In this document: one piece after another, positions 23,501 through 35,138 of the stretch
Layout of the letters: every line of letters begins with the position of its first letter
Numbering within the stretch: the stretch's first letter is position 1
Notes under the pieces: generated by a model
The model's database searches: none
Told to the model about the DNA's origin: nothing
The model's input: only the letters and a program-made list of their open reading frames with translations
DNA from: Mytilus galloprovincialis
Taxonomy: Eukaryota; Mollusca; Bivalvia; Mytilida; Mytilidae
DNA: 64,000 nt
NCBI RefSeq assembly: GCF_965363235.1
Contig: NC_134849.1
Span: 48,182,122-48,246,121 of the forward strand
Reading direction: 5' to 3'
Translations under genes and position numbers: made by a program

Positions 23501-26500
23501 TGGTACCTTAATCTCATAATTCTTAATCTGTTTCTAGCCTCTGCAGCTCTACAAAATCATAATTATTTTAAATCTCAACAAATGGTAAATTTTTTGCTGT
23601 GTGTTGTTTTTTACAGCTTATCAAAGTAAAACAATAACTGAAGCTACATGTGTGCATGATCAATAAAACAATAATTCATTTAAGGGGGCTCCTGGGTATA
23701 AATCAAATTTTTTTTCTAATATAGGATTTCGCTATATTTTTTTATAAATGAACTTTATCATATACTTAAAAGAACAAGAGTGCACACACTGAAATGTCTC
23801 GCCTTCTTCACTAATCATTGATATTATGTTGATAGTCCTAAGTATAAAGCTTGATTACAACTGTCACATAAACTTAACATTAACCAAGATAGCTAAACAA
23901 AGACCAATGAACCATGAAAATGAGGTCAAGGTCAAATAAACCATGCCAGGCAGACATGTACAGCTAACAAAGCTTCCATACAACAAATATAGTTGACCTA
24001 TTACTTATAGTTATAAGAAAAATAGACCAAAACACAAAAACTTAACCTTAAAACTTAAAATAAAACTTAAAATAAAACCTGCAGGACTGACATATAGATC
24101 ATAATATATTTCCATACACATAATATAGTTGACCTTTGGCATATAATATTAGATAAAAAGACCAAAACTTAAAAACTTAACTTTGACCACTGAACCATGA
24201 AAATGAGGTCAAGGTCAGATGATATCTGCCCGTTAGACATGTACACCTTACAACCATTCCATACAACAAATATAGTAGACCTATTGCATAAAGTATGAGA
24301 AAAACAGACCAAAACACAAAAACTTAACTATAACCACTGTACCATGAAAATGAGGTCAAGGTCAGATGACACCTGCCAGTTGGACATGTACACCTTCCAG
24401 TCCTTCCATACACCAAATATACTTGCCCTATTACTTATAGTATCTGAGATACAAATGTATGGACTTGACCACCAAAACTTAACCTTGTTCACTGATCCAT
24501 GAAATAAGGTCAAGGTCAAGTGAAAACTGTCTGACGGGCATGAGGACCTTGCAAGGTACGCACATACCAAATATAGTTATCCTATTACTTATAATAAGAG
24601 AGAATTCAACATTACAAAAATTTTGAACTTTTTTTTCAAGTGGTCACTGAACCATGAAAATGAGGTCAAGGACATTGGACATGTGACTGACGGAAACTTC
24701 GTAACATGAGGCATCTATATATAAAGTATGAAGCATCCAGGTCTTTCACCTTCTAAAATATAAACCTTTTAAGAAGTTAGCTAACGCCGCTGCCGCCGCC
24801 GTAGCCGCCGCCACCGGATCACTATCCCTATGTCGAGCTTTCTGCAACAAAAGTTGCAGGCTCGACAAAAATGAAATTAAAAAAATGGGGTCACCATTCA
24901 TTTAAGCTCAAATCTGCCTCCGGAATAAGCATACATTTTTGTTAATGTCCTTTTTTTCTGTTGAACTAATAGGCGAAATAGAGGTAATATCGAAATAAAA
25001 AAAATAACTTAATTACAGAAATCGCTTAAATTTTACAATTATTTAGTTTATGTACAGCTTATATGAAAACAATAATAAAAAATATAGGTCACCGATGAGT
25101 TTAAAAAGATATTTCAAATTTAATGCAAAAAAATGGGATTTTTGCACCAAAGGGAGATAATTTGGAGCTTTTTCAATGATATAAACATTTTAAAAGTCAT
25201 CTGGGGCCAAACCGAATCGATTTTTGGGGTTGATTTTTTTTACCATATCATAAAGTAATAACTAATAGTGTAATAAATAAAATTTGTAATGAAAAAATAA
25301 AGGTTCAATTTTTTGCTGAAATTTTTGTACCCACGAGCCACCTTAATAGGTAAAAAAAAATTGTAAGGGTTCCACAGAACCCAGTGTCTCGCCTACTTTT
25401 GCTGTTAATCACAGGTTTAACAAAATGAGGAAAAAAACTGATAACTGATCAAAATGGAATTTTATTTTTACAAAATTTCCTTTTGGATACTATCTTATGA
25501 TCATAAACAAGCTTCTGTCAAAGTTTGGTAGAAATCCAGAATAGTTTAAGAAAATTATTAAAATTTCAAAAACTTCGACCACAGATGAATTTTGTGGACG
25601 CCAACAACGCCGACAGAATGTAGGATCGCTATGTCTTGCTTTTTCGACTAAAGTCGAAGGCGCAACAAAAAAATGAAACATTTTAGATTTTAAGACTTAA
25701 AAGTATTAACAAAAACAAATTATGGAAATAAATATCCATCATAATCATTATTCTGTAGGTAACACAGTTATGGTTTTTCCCTGTGTAGTCTTACTTGAGT
25801 TGTCCAATAAGTTTAGCATGCTTATCTCTCTCTGATATATCTTCTTCTGGTGTTGATGCATGATCTCTGAAAATGATGTAAGGAAATGTGTCAACAATAT
25901 AATTCTACACATGTAGCACCAAACTCAGTTTCTTTAGAAAATAACTGTAAACCTGCAACTTTAAGCGAAAGGAGAATGCTTTACTAAAATGTGAAATGTA
26001 TTAATGCAATTCTGATACAAGCAAAGCCTCTACCTGGAAAATGACTTCATTAAGGCCCAGACCAACTTAACTGGTGAAGGAGAAGTTAATGACACGAAAG
26101 GGGTCTATTCTGAAGATACTTTACATCTTTTGAGATTTGATTTGTTTTATTTGAAATGGGGCTTTCATAATTACATCTTGAAAATGGAAACACTGACCTA
26201 CTCATGTAACTTTAACCTTGATTACTGATCCATGAAATGAGGTTGAGGTAAGGTGAATTCTGCCAGATGAACATGTAAACATTGCAAGGAACCCTTATAT
26301 ATGTTACAGTAAATAGATGAAATTAGGAATTACATGTAATTACTAAAATTTAGGAATTACATGTAATTCCCAATGCACTTAGTAAATACAAGTAATTCCT
26401 GAAACGGCCCAGTTATTACCAGTAATTACTAATTTTAAAATGATTTTTTACACTTATTTACTAACTGTTATAACAATGTCGTAATATGGTCAGCTGATCA

Positions 26501-29500
26501 AAAGTTATGGTAATACCAACTATAGAAGATTAGTGAGTACTCTTAAAAAGTGATTAGCCTTCTGTCCAAGTTTGGTAGAAATCCAGGATATTTTGAGAAA
26601 GTTATTAAAATTCTAAAATCTTTAACCACAATGTGAATGTAATGTTAACTGACACAAGAGTGCACACGCTGAAATGTCTCGCCTTCTATACTAATCATTG
26701 ATATTATGTTGATAGTCCTAAGTATAAAGCTTAGTTTTATTACAACTGTCTCATAAACTTAACATTAACCAAGATAACTAAACAAAGACCAATGAACCTT
26801 GAAAATGAGGTCAAGGTCAGATGAACCATGCCAGGCAGACATGTACAGCTAACAATGCTTCTATACAACATATATAGTTGACCCATTACTTATAGTTTAA
26901 GAAAAATAGACCAAACACAAAAACTTAACACTGTGCAATGAACCGTGAAAATGAGGTCACCGTCAAATAAAACCAGCGCGACTGACATAAAGATCATAAA
27001 ATATTTCCATACACCAAATATAGTTGACCTATGGCATACAGTATTAGATAAAAAGACCAAAACTCAAAAACTTAACTTTGACCACTGAACCATGAAAATG
27101 AGGTCAAGGTCACATGACATCTGCCCGCTAGACATGTACACCTTACCATCATTCCATACAACAAATATAGTAGACCTATTGCATATAGTATGAGAAAACA
27201 GACAAAAACACAAAAATTTAACTATAACCACTGAACCATGAAAATGAGGTCAAGGTCAGATGACACCTGCCAGTTGGACATGTACACCTTACAGTCCTTC
27301 CATACACCGAATATACTAGCCCTATTGCTTATAGTATCTGAGATATGGACTTGACCACCAAAACTTAACCTTGATCACTGATCCATGAAATGAGGTCGAG
27401 GTCAAGTGAAAACTGTCTGACAGACATGAGGACCTTGCAAGGTACGCACATACCAAATATAGTTATCCTATTACTTATAATAAGAGAGAATTCAACATTA
27501 CAAAAAATTTGAACTTTTTTTTCAAGTGGTCACTGAACCATGAAAATGAGGTCAAGGACATTGGACATGTGACTGACGGAAACTTCGTAACATGAAGCAT
27601 CTATATACAAAGTATGAAGCATCCAGGTCTTCCACCTTCTGAAATATAAAGCTTTTAAGAAGTGAGCTAACACCGCCGCCGCCGTAGCCGCCGCCGGATC
27701 ACTATCCCTATGTCGAGCTTTCTGCAACAAAAGTTGCAGGCTCGACAATAAAAACTAAGTCCATTTATAAGTAAAAAACGGAAAAAATAATTTTATTTTT
27801 ACAAAAATTACTTCTTGCAAATTATCTTATGATCATAAACAAGCTTCTGTTCAAATTTGGTAGAAATCCAGGATAATTTAAGAATGTTATCAAAATGTAA
27901 AGAACTTTAACCACATAGTGAATATGTGTGGACGCTACTGACGACAGATTTGTTTGCTATGTCTTGCTTTTGCGACAATAGTCGCAGTTCGACAAAAAGA
28001 AACAGAATGACAACATTGAAAGTAATACAAAAGGGATGAACCAATTAGTTGACTTATACGATCCACAAAAAGATGATTTTTATACTGGTAAAAACGATGA
28101 TAAAATTTTGCTGCAGGTTTATAAGCTTAAGTTTGGAGGTCTTGAAAAAGAGAAACACAGAAATATGAAATGTGACTCTTAACACCATCAAAGTGTATAA
28201 ATTTGTTGTGAAGAATGTCAGCATCATCGCAACAGTCTGACAAATGAAGTTTTAAATAAACCCATTTTGTAAAAGGAATTTAACTTGTGGCATTGGGCAA
28301 GTATGCCTGATGGAGATTTTGATTTAAAGAAATTATGAGATTTTAAGCACTATCAAGATTATTCAACCAAATTTGGCATTATAGAATGTCTATCAGCAAA
28401 AAGAGGTGACGAAGTTGCCTACAAACTTCTCACAATTTAATGCATTTCTCAATAGTGGATTGATAACATTGTCTTGCATGCGGAAAATGATTTTTAGGGA
28501 GTTCCAAAACTGTTAAAACAACCATTTTCCAGTTTCAGTTACAAACACTAAATAGTATACACTTTTGATGTGCCTTATATTCCGTAATCCTTAATTAAGT
28601 AAGCCCTTAAATACATACCCTTTTACTTTCTTATTTGGTATCTTGAATTATATCTTTAATTTTATAACAAAAATATCAAGTTAGTAAATAGCTGTAAAAA
28701 TGACCAAAAAAATCAGTGAATACCAGTAATCACTGAAACAATTAGTAAATACATGTAATTACTAAATCGGCTAGTAATTACAGGTATTTACTGAAATGTT
28801 TAGTAATTACGTGTAATTCCTAATTTCACCTATTTACTGTAACATATATATCAAATACAGTTATTCTATATATTACTCATAACAACCAAAAAAAAATTTC
28901 AAGTAGTTGTTGAACCATGAAATTGAAGTCAAGGACAATAGACTTTTATTCAGTATACAATGCAAAATCTATGTTAATATATTATACTTTTCACAGACAT
29001 TTTAGGAACAGATAAATATATATATGTTACAATGTATAATTTAAGATATGTAACAACACTCACCTTTGATATTGCTTTTTCCTATCCGTCAACATCTTTT
29101 TAGAATATGCCATACCCTCTGATGCTTTCTTTGGGGGATCTTCATACTAGAATATATCATAAATATTCATTTCAAATATCAACATTAGTTTCAGGATGCT
29201 AGAATAAATCTGAAATCATTATACAGGGTGTAAAAAAGTAGTCAATTCAAAACGACAGTATACTAATGTATATGGTCAACTGTACACGATGACACACAAT
29301 CTAACAAACTGAGTTAGTTAGTTTCCTAGTCTACAGTCTCTGAGGAGTATCACGAAAATGTGTCAATAATCAATATCACCAAAAAAATGGTCAAAACTAA
29401 AAAAAACGTTGTACAATATGATCAGCAACACATAGTTGCATATAGCATTCTAATCAAATATGAGAGCTTTTAGCATTTGGTTTCAAATAAGTTGCATTTA

Positions 29501-32335
29501 CAAGGTGTTCATGTATCACTACTATTTTTTTTCTCAAAGCCCCACAAAAAATTGTCAAAATGGCAACTCAATATTTTCAAATATGCATGGTGGAAAACAG
29601 TCCTACGTACTAAGCATGTGAATTTTCTGCCAGTCTCACAAAAATTTTGTAAATTTTATTATTAACAAGGTGTTATAGACTGAGAAACGACTGCATAAAA
29701 ATCTTTTCCAATTACTAGTACAAAAACCAATATTCCAAAATAAATTCTTAGGTACCTAAACAAATTCTTTTTAAATACTATATACTAGTCCAATTTTTGT
29801 TTACTAGTCTGTCAGTCTGGGATACTGAGACACTATTACCATACAATTGTCACCTGGGACAATAACCAGTGGCGGATCCAGAATTTTTCATAAGGGGGGG
29901 GGGGGGGGGTGGAGGGCAGGCTCCCTGAAAAAAACCTCTAAATCATCCTTTTCTATATTTCTATATATAAATATCATATTTTCTAGATCTATAAAGCAGA
30001 CAATAAACATAAGCTTCATTTTTCAAACAAGTTGCCAAAGTGATTAAATGCAAAGGACACCGTGTTGTTGGCATTTCCATTGATGTTAAACAGCATTTCA
30101 GGATCCTACATAGTGAATATGAGAGGTGTGTTTAGTAAAGGAAAACAACTATGTATAAGAAAAAATTTAAAAAATTGTGTCTGTACATGTATGAGAAGAA
30201 ATATTTTCATCCTTTATAATTCATAATAACAAATTAAAGAACTGCAATATATGTGTCCAAAATGTTCCGTCTCTGACCAAGCTTTTTGTACATGTTCATT
30301 GAATGGAAATAAATGGCAACGCAGTTTAGTTCAAAAGCATTTTAATCTTGGTTGATAAATTAATTATAGAAATGAAGACTTATAGACATATATGCATACA
30401 GCTAAATATCTACTTCTTTGTTGAGGTGCCAATTTTTTCAAGTCAGCTGCATCAATTTTCTTCTTGTTCTTGGCTCTGAATTTGCCATCACCATCATCAT
30501 CTATGGGTGGAAGGTCCTATAAAAAAAAAATTGTATAGATATGTATGAATGCAATGCACATGTACAATGTAACATAGTTTATCAACTGCCTATTCAGAAA
30601 TATGTGCCAACTGAACTTTTGTCGTACCTCATACAATAATTTTCAATTGTGGCATCAGATATTTTGTACTTATTATAATGTCAAGATTTTACGGGAACCT
30701 GCAATAATGGCAGACAAATAGGCCAGTTCCAGGATATGGTTTTTAGGAAGAATCTCTCATGTACGTGACTTCCATCATCATGTGACAAAAATGTATGCCA
30801 GTGTTCTCCCCAGGGCCATTTTGCATCATGGTAATGTGATGCTGTATTTCTAAATGTGATGCTATCTGAATTGATTTTCTTATAGATTGTTTTAAGGGTG
30901 TGACGCTATAATTTTTAAAAACAAGATGGTATTTCCAGGATGCAATATGAAATATCTGGGGTGAACACTGTATGCATTGCCATTTCCAACACATGTTGAG
31001 CAAACGGGTGAAAAAGTTTGATTTTCTACTGCACAAAATATTTGGGAAATTATAAATAATTAAGTCTAATAAGATGGTCACCCTCCCTCAGTCTTTTTCT
31101 TCTTCTTTTAGGTGAACAAGGCTTCAAAACTGAAGAATACATGTTGTTGCGCATGCATGACTGACAAAAATCTATACAAATTCATAAAAATATTTCATAA
31201 CAATTTAAGGGTTTTGTATACATACATAAACCAAAACATGTACATTAAATGCATATTTTTACTCACAATCTGTGTACATGTACACAGATTGTGAGTAAAA
31301 ATATGCATTTAATGTACATGTTTTGGTTTATGTTTATTTGAAGCTCGAGAGAACAGCTGGTGTTTGTCAATCTCTAAAGCTGTCACCCAGTGGTGGTTTC
31401 AATAACAAGTTTGTGGTAGTAAGTTCCATTGAATTATTGTTTGCGGGAAGTATGACCATTTTTACACGTACATGTATGTGTCCTTGAAAGTTTGGTGTCT
31501 GTCTGTCTGAGTACAGTTTTGTCTTATTCTGCTGTCTGTAGTGTTTGTTCAAGAATACAAATGTATGCTATGGAATGGCTATATGATAGTGTATTTCTTT
31601 ATAAAGTCGTATTGGAATCAAGATTACGTACTGACTGAACATAAATTATTTTTATACTACCCTACAGAACGACCATTATGAATGTGCTGGAAACTTTTAA
31701 TCGTGCAATGATACAGGCCAGGGCCTGCCTTCTATCTGTTAAATGACAACGTCATAAACATAAAGGTGTGCAAAATTAAGGATCTTTTTCTGTAAAAGAC
31801 ATAGTTCCAGAAATGATGTATAGGCTACATTCGGCAATCCTCGATAGAATCCGCTATTCTCCTTCTATCCCTGGGCTGTAATACTGTATGTGATATGTGT
31901 CTACGCCTTACATTTCTTCGCCAGAGGATGAACCGGTTTACTACTAGTGCTAATATTTTTAATACTTTATTCCTCTTCTTTACAGGAGATCAGTAATGGA
32001 AACCTACGTATCACAGACGAGGTTAGTGAGGTAAAGAATCAGTCAAGTTGAGACGAATGGTATAGGCTAGTGATAAGGTGTAAAGGAAGTGACCACCCCC
32101 CCGGAATTATCTAACATGAGTGTCGGAATAACTTCAACAAAAGCCAATTTGACTATACCTGGTGCCGATTTGACCAGATAAAGATTTTACCAGGTGTTCA
32201 TTTGACGATACTTCGGTTCGGGATATAAACAACCACTGCAGAAGACAAAATAGTAAGAGGTTCACACTTATTGTCTTTTTTATAATGTGGCAAATTATAT
32301 AAGTTCAATGTATGCAAAAATAATCTCACCGGCAT
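20528..32335 (-). CDS. Unrecognised conserved-looking charged helical protein, probable ciliary gene (nine coding exons)
   Basis: Minus-strand coding exons: 32335-32330 (Met-Pro), 30516-30400, 30105-30061, 29146-29064, 25866-25795, 23548-23491, 21952-21830, 21522-21493 and 20590-20528. All have AG acceptors and GT donors, and the phases join into one 198-residue frame with stop TAG. The N-terminus has an acidic DLPPIDDDGDG followed by a Lys-rich stretch; the middle (KAAEARNRLRIMRLRYQ) and the end (ARRRERIECLLEDEKGLL) are Arg/Glu-rich and likely helical or coiled coil. No catalytic motif, signal peptide or membrane segment is seen. I do not recognise the family. An RFX X-box 95 bases upstream suggests a cilium or flagellum role, which is inference. 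The weakest calls are exon 1 (six coding bases, donor CCG|GTGAGA) and the donors GCT|GTATGC and ACG|GTGTCC. Confidence 0.75.
22115..23090 (+). mobile_element. HL-4 element, second copy
   Basis: It has the same start (CGTCATGAGCACATGATA) and core repeats as 9175-9980, with GAGATACGG-like words near 22191, 22351, 22512 and 22697. The end palindrome is decayed (CCTGTAAAAATTTTGACTGG). It contains a run of about 20 C near 22537. It sits in an intron of the minus-strand gene. Confidence 0.65.
23693..25342. mobile_element. TTAA-flanked element with inverted ends, hosting HL-1 copy B
   Basis: Left end GGGGGCTCCTGGGTATAAA and right end TTTGTACCCACGAGCCACC are inverted repeats with a few mismatches, flanked by TTAA (23689-23692; 25343-25346). 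Without the nested HL-1 the element is about 555 bases. No coding capacity. Confidence 0.7.
23774..24868 (+). mobile_element. HL-1 copy B, nested in a TTAA element
   Basis: Same termini (ACAAGAGTGCAC...CTCGACAA), 3' hairpin CTGCAAC/GTTGCAG and CCG-rich tract as copy A, with five to six core repeats. One unit is damaged (AAAACTTAAAATAAAAC repetition near 24045-24075). Confidence 0.75.
25366..25672 (+). mobile_element. HL-6 element, about 307 bases
   Basis: It begins with hairpin-forming GGGTTCCACAGAACCC and ends with TTCGACTAAAGTCGAA, another hairpin, then GGCGCAACAAAA. The inner text GTTTGGTAGAAATCCAG recurs at about 26570 and 27855. The short body with end hairpins resembles a minimal Helitron-like element. 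Confidence 0.6.
26190..26301 (+). repeat. HL-1 fragment (left part of an interrupted copy)
   Basis: CTTGATTACTGATCCATGAA, GAACATGTAAACATTGCAAGG is HL-1 sequence. It continues at 28845-28950 on the far side of a 2.5-kb insertion. Confidence 0.6.
26654..27748 (+). mobile_element. HL-1 copy C, nested
   Basis: Full-length HL-1 with ACAAGAGTGCACACGC start and GCAGGCTCGACAA end, hairpin and CCG tract, six core repeats. It is close in sequence to copy A. Confidence 0.75.
27775..27998 (+). repeat. HL-6 3' part
   Basis: It matches the right two thirds of 25366-25672 (TTATGATCATAAACAAGCTT, TTTGGTAGAAATCCAGGAT) and ends with a hairpin GCGACAATAGTCGC. Confidence 0.55.
28845..28950 (+). repeat. HL-1 fragment (right part of an interrupted copy)
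   Basis: TCAAATACAGTTATTCTATA and TTGAACCATGAAATTGAAGT continue the HL-1 unit broken at 26301. Confidence 0.55.
29866..29950 (+). mobile_element. Fragment of a CAGTGGCGGATCCAG-type MITE
   Basis: It starts CAGTGGCGGATCCAGAATTT, shared with 48718 onwards, and carries a run of 16-17 G. This end sequence is common to MITEs of many invertebrates. The right end is not resolved. Confidence 0.55.
31224..31333. repeat. Perfect 110-base palindrome with no spacer
   Basis: The two 55-base arms are exact reverse complements around 31278/31279 (centre TGTGTACATGTACACA). It may be a very recent inverted duplication, a cruciform-prone site, or an assembly/library artefact. No protein role is proposed. Confidence 0.85.
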
Positions 32336-32429
32336 TTTCACTATGTAATAGTAATGACAGCGAACAATATTATAACTACATCATCGATAAAAAGAAAATT
32401 GTAGCTAAATAGCGGCCATTTTGTTGTAT

Positions 32430-32442
32430 GTTGTCTAGCAAC
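32430..32442 (-). promoter_or_regulatory. RFX X-box in the promoter of the minus-strand gene
   Basis: GTTGTCTAGCAAC fits the RFX consensus GTNRCC(0-3)RGYAAC except at one position of the left half-site. It lies 95 bases upstream of the predicted start codon (32335) in a short CG-richer patch (TGCGCCCTCTCGCGGG, 32447-32462). RFX factors drive ciliary genes from X-boxes at such distances across animals. Confidence 0.55.
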
Positions 32443-33174
32443 ACATGCGCCCTCTCGCGGGAAAGGCCGAATTTATTTCCGCTAAGAAAGTCTTAGTTCA
32501 CAAAACGATTATTACAATGAAAAACTAAACGTAATAACCATAATTCATTTCTACATTGAACATTTTCGTGGACAAAATTTTGGATTGCTAAACAACATAT
32601 TTTGATAGCACTAAACATCAAAAAGTCTAAGAAAGGCATCTATTGATCTAAACGATGAATCAATAAAGGCTGGAGATCGCAGGACAAGTTTCTGTACCTG
32701 TAAAGTGTAAGGCTGTATGTGTCTTCAATCTTCAATCTTTGTCGTGATGACAGAGTAATCTCTCTGTATGTGTTCTTCACCTCCATAGAAATCGAGTAAC
32801 CCACATGAAATCACAAATCATTGTCATTGTACATTGACATTCATAAAAAAACTTGTAATGTAATACTATATATAACTTCCCTTGAATTGTTACTAGATAC
32901 CATTTCTGTTCGCTATCTTCAATCTTAATCCTGATGGCTGGGTAATCTCTCTTGTCTTATCTTAAAAATGACATAATGTAACGACAATACTAGACAACTT
33001 TTGAGTTTGATGCATTTCCGTAAAACACTTTAGTGTTAGTGGACGTCACTCGTGCGTTTAGGTGCGTCTTGACTTCCGTTTCAATGTTGAGCGAGTTGTT
33101 GAAAAACTATAAAGCTATATTGCACGAATTATTCAGCCTTTCCTGCAAGAGGGCCCATGTGAATTCGAATTATA

Positions 33175-33831
33175 GTTAACCCGTACCAATGTAAACTTGT
33201 ACCAACGTCAACTCGTACCACTAAAAAAAATCTCGTACCAATGTAAACTCGTACCACTGCTAACTCGTACCAACTTATTTAAATGCATTTGATTGGTGTT
33301 TAATTATGATTAAAGTCTGTAAAATGTATATAATTTGAAAGTACAATGACCAATCTGTAGCTAATGTTCCATGTGTATTAGATATAGACTTGGCATTAAC
33401 ATCCATTCAATCCAGTCACATCTCAGTCATTACAGCTGAACGGACATGCTGGGCCAGCTCTCCTGTACCCGCTATCTTCGATGAGGGTTTACAGTTAGAT
33501 ATCAACGACTTACTACTTAAGATGACAGAAACCAATCAATGCCGTACAGATAGACGTAGTAGTTGGCGTACCTGCGTTAACATGCACTCCAAAACCATTG
33601 TATCATGGGGAGTGTTATGCCGATTAACGTCCGACCTAGCGGGCTGTATCCTAGGCTGTTGGGTGATACGACCTTTATTTCACTGCCTCACGAAAAAACA
33701 CCACAAAACATTCATATTTTTTAATATATTTTTAATGGTACAACTTCCCAGTGGTACGACTTTACGTTGGTACGAGTTAACTTTTTTGGTACGAGTTAAC
33801 ATGGTACGAGTTTCCGTTGGTACGAGTTAAC
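33175..33831. mobile_element. DNA element whose inverted ends are clusters of a CTCGTACCA motif
   Basis: The ends are GTTAACCCGTACCAA and TTGGTACGAGTTAAC. About six copies of C.CGTACCA-like words stand at the left and six of the complement at the right. The centre (33390-33720) is distinctly richer in G+C and open for 146 codons (33390-33830) with no domain I recognise. Similar words, GTGAATTCGAATTAT and GTGAATTCTCATAATT, lie just outside both ends and may be a degraded target duplication. Confidence 0.55.
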
Positions 33832-34049
33832 TTGCTTCCGTGAATTCTCATAATTGACAATCTGCCACGCTATCATTAGGGAATTGTTATTAATTACCTA
33901 CTGAACAAACTTTATTTCTAGTTTATCGTGCACAATGACGATCACTAAGACGCTTGATGAACGTTTATAGTGCAGGGATACAGGCGAGCCCCTCTATCTG
34001 GTAAATGACAGCTCAAAGGCACGTATAATTGACAAGTTTTTTCCGGTGA

Positions 34050-34330
34050 CGGATGAACTCAAAAGTGGTCTATTGGTTGGGAAGCATTTATTCATTATTC
34101 AAATACCTTAACTTAACCCCAGAATATTTGTTAAAATACAAAGGTCATATAAAGTCAATTTTCATTAGAAAACTCCACATTAAATATGATGAAATTTGGC
34201 TCAACCAATTAAATAATGACAAACCTGGCATGGCGCAAGGAAATAAATTAAGAACCTATAGACTATTTAAAAATAATATTGGCCCTGAAAAATATTTATT
34301 GTTAAATAATTGTAAAGGGTACAATCAACA
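34050..34330 (+). mobile_element. LINE fragment, piece 1 (C-terminal domain)
   Basis: Encodes the helical domain that follows reverse transcriptase in the LINE at 725-2368. KLRTYRLFKNNIGPEKYLLL here corresponds to KLCLYGKLKNNCQSEEYLN there. The frame then runs into foreign sequence of about 640 bases before piece 2. Confidence 0.65.
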
Positions 34331-34970
34331 GTTTTTTTCTATGACGTCACATTTTGAGGGACCATGCAGAAGTGACCCTTAGTGGTGGACTGATTAATAA
34401 AGATACTTGTATAAAACTAGATATCACTGGAATCAGAATGTTCTCTAGTTTATAATGAAATAAAAATAATGTGTACTTTTAATATATTAAAAATATTCCA
34501 TCCAATGAACATGGGGAAAAAGAGGTCTAATTTGAACATAAAAAACTTGAAACCAGGTCATGTGCACACCCATGAAGACATGATCCATGCACATTTTACA
34601 TAATCAAAACTGTATGAAATTTGTAGGTTTTTACCTGGCCTTTCAAAAAAATCTTGTTTCAGGGTACGGTTTCCTGCTCCGAAAAGAGCTACATTGGCTG
34701 CAAATAAGTTCAATTTTCACTGCCAAAAAAACAGGATGTTTACAGTGTTGTCTCCCCTCAAAACATGTAAAGTTAATATAATTTTTAAAATTATTTCAAT
34801 CATTCAACCTGTTTTAATTGAAAGCTAATTAACTAATTTTTACAATTAAATACAAAAAACATGATACTTTTTCACCAATTGAGTAAATAAACAGGGGTTT
34901 CCCTCCATGGTTGTTTTTAGTCGGGGAATAACCCCTAGTTTTTTATACGAAACTGTTTATAGCACCCAAA
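34331..34970. other. Insertion within the LINE, nature unknown
   Basis: LINE coding sequence stops near 34330 and resumes near 34970. The intervening 640 bases have no clear inverted ends and no recognisable protein. Confidence 0.4.
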
Positions 34971-35138
34971 ACATTAAATGAGTTAACCAAATTTAGAATC
35001 AGTGCCCATGAACTTGAAATAGAAAAGGGAAGACATAAAGGAATACCCTCAGACAAAAGATTTTGTAAACTATGTAATAATGACATTGCTGAGGATGAAA
35101 TTCTACTTCAATGTCCATCAGGCCAAAAATAAAATATT
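34971..35138 (+). mobile_element. LINE fragment, piece 2 (zinc-knuckle-like C-terminus)
   Basis: LTKFRISAHELEIEKGRHKG, then RFCKLCNNDIAEDEILLQCP, reproduces the C-x2-C...C segment near the end of this LINE type. It is cut off at 35138 by an inverted-end DNA element. Confidence 0.75.

Larger units (their letters stand above)
26302..28844. mobile_element. DNA transposon relic with long inverted ends, hosting HL-1 copy C
   Basis: The inverted ends start TGTTACAGTAAATAG.TGA and match for about 47 bases, then continue as related AGTAATTAC/GTAATTACT-rich subterminal repeats (26302-26440; 28690-28844). TATA-rich flanks on both sides fit a TA-containing target duplication. The interior (27750-28660) shows no intact transposase. 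HL-6-like sequence lies at 26560-26650 and 27775-27998 on either side of HL-1 copy C. The superfamily is undetermined. Confidence 0.65.

Noticed and set aside
24328-24570. 80-residue open frame on the minus strand
   Set aside because: It lies wholly in HL-1 core repeats and has counterparts, with stops, in other copies.
30743-31081. 112-residue open frame on the minus strand
   Set aside because: It falls in an intron of the minus-strand gene, has no recognisable domain and does not join the splice frame.
31994-32029. Possible plus-strand exon (TTTACAG|GAGATC...GACGAG|GTTAGT)
   Set aside because: Acceptor and donor look good, but only 12 codons lie between and no partner exons were found; the surrounding sequence resembles a repeat also seen near 33900-34040.
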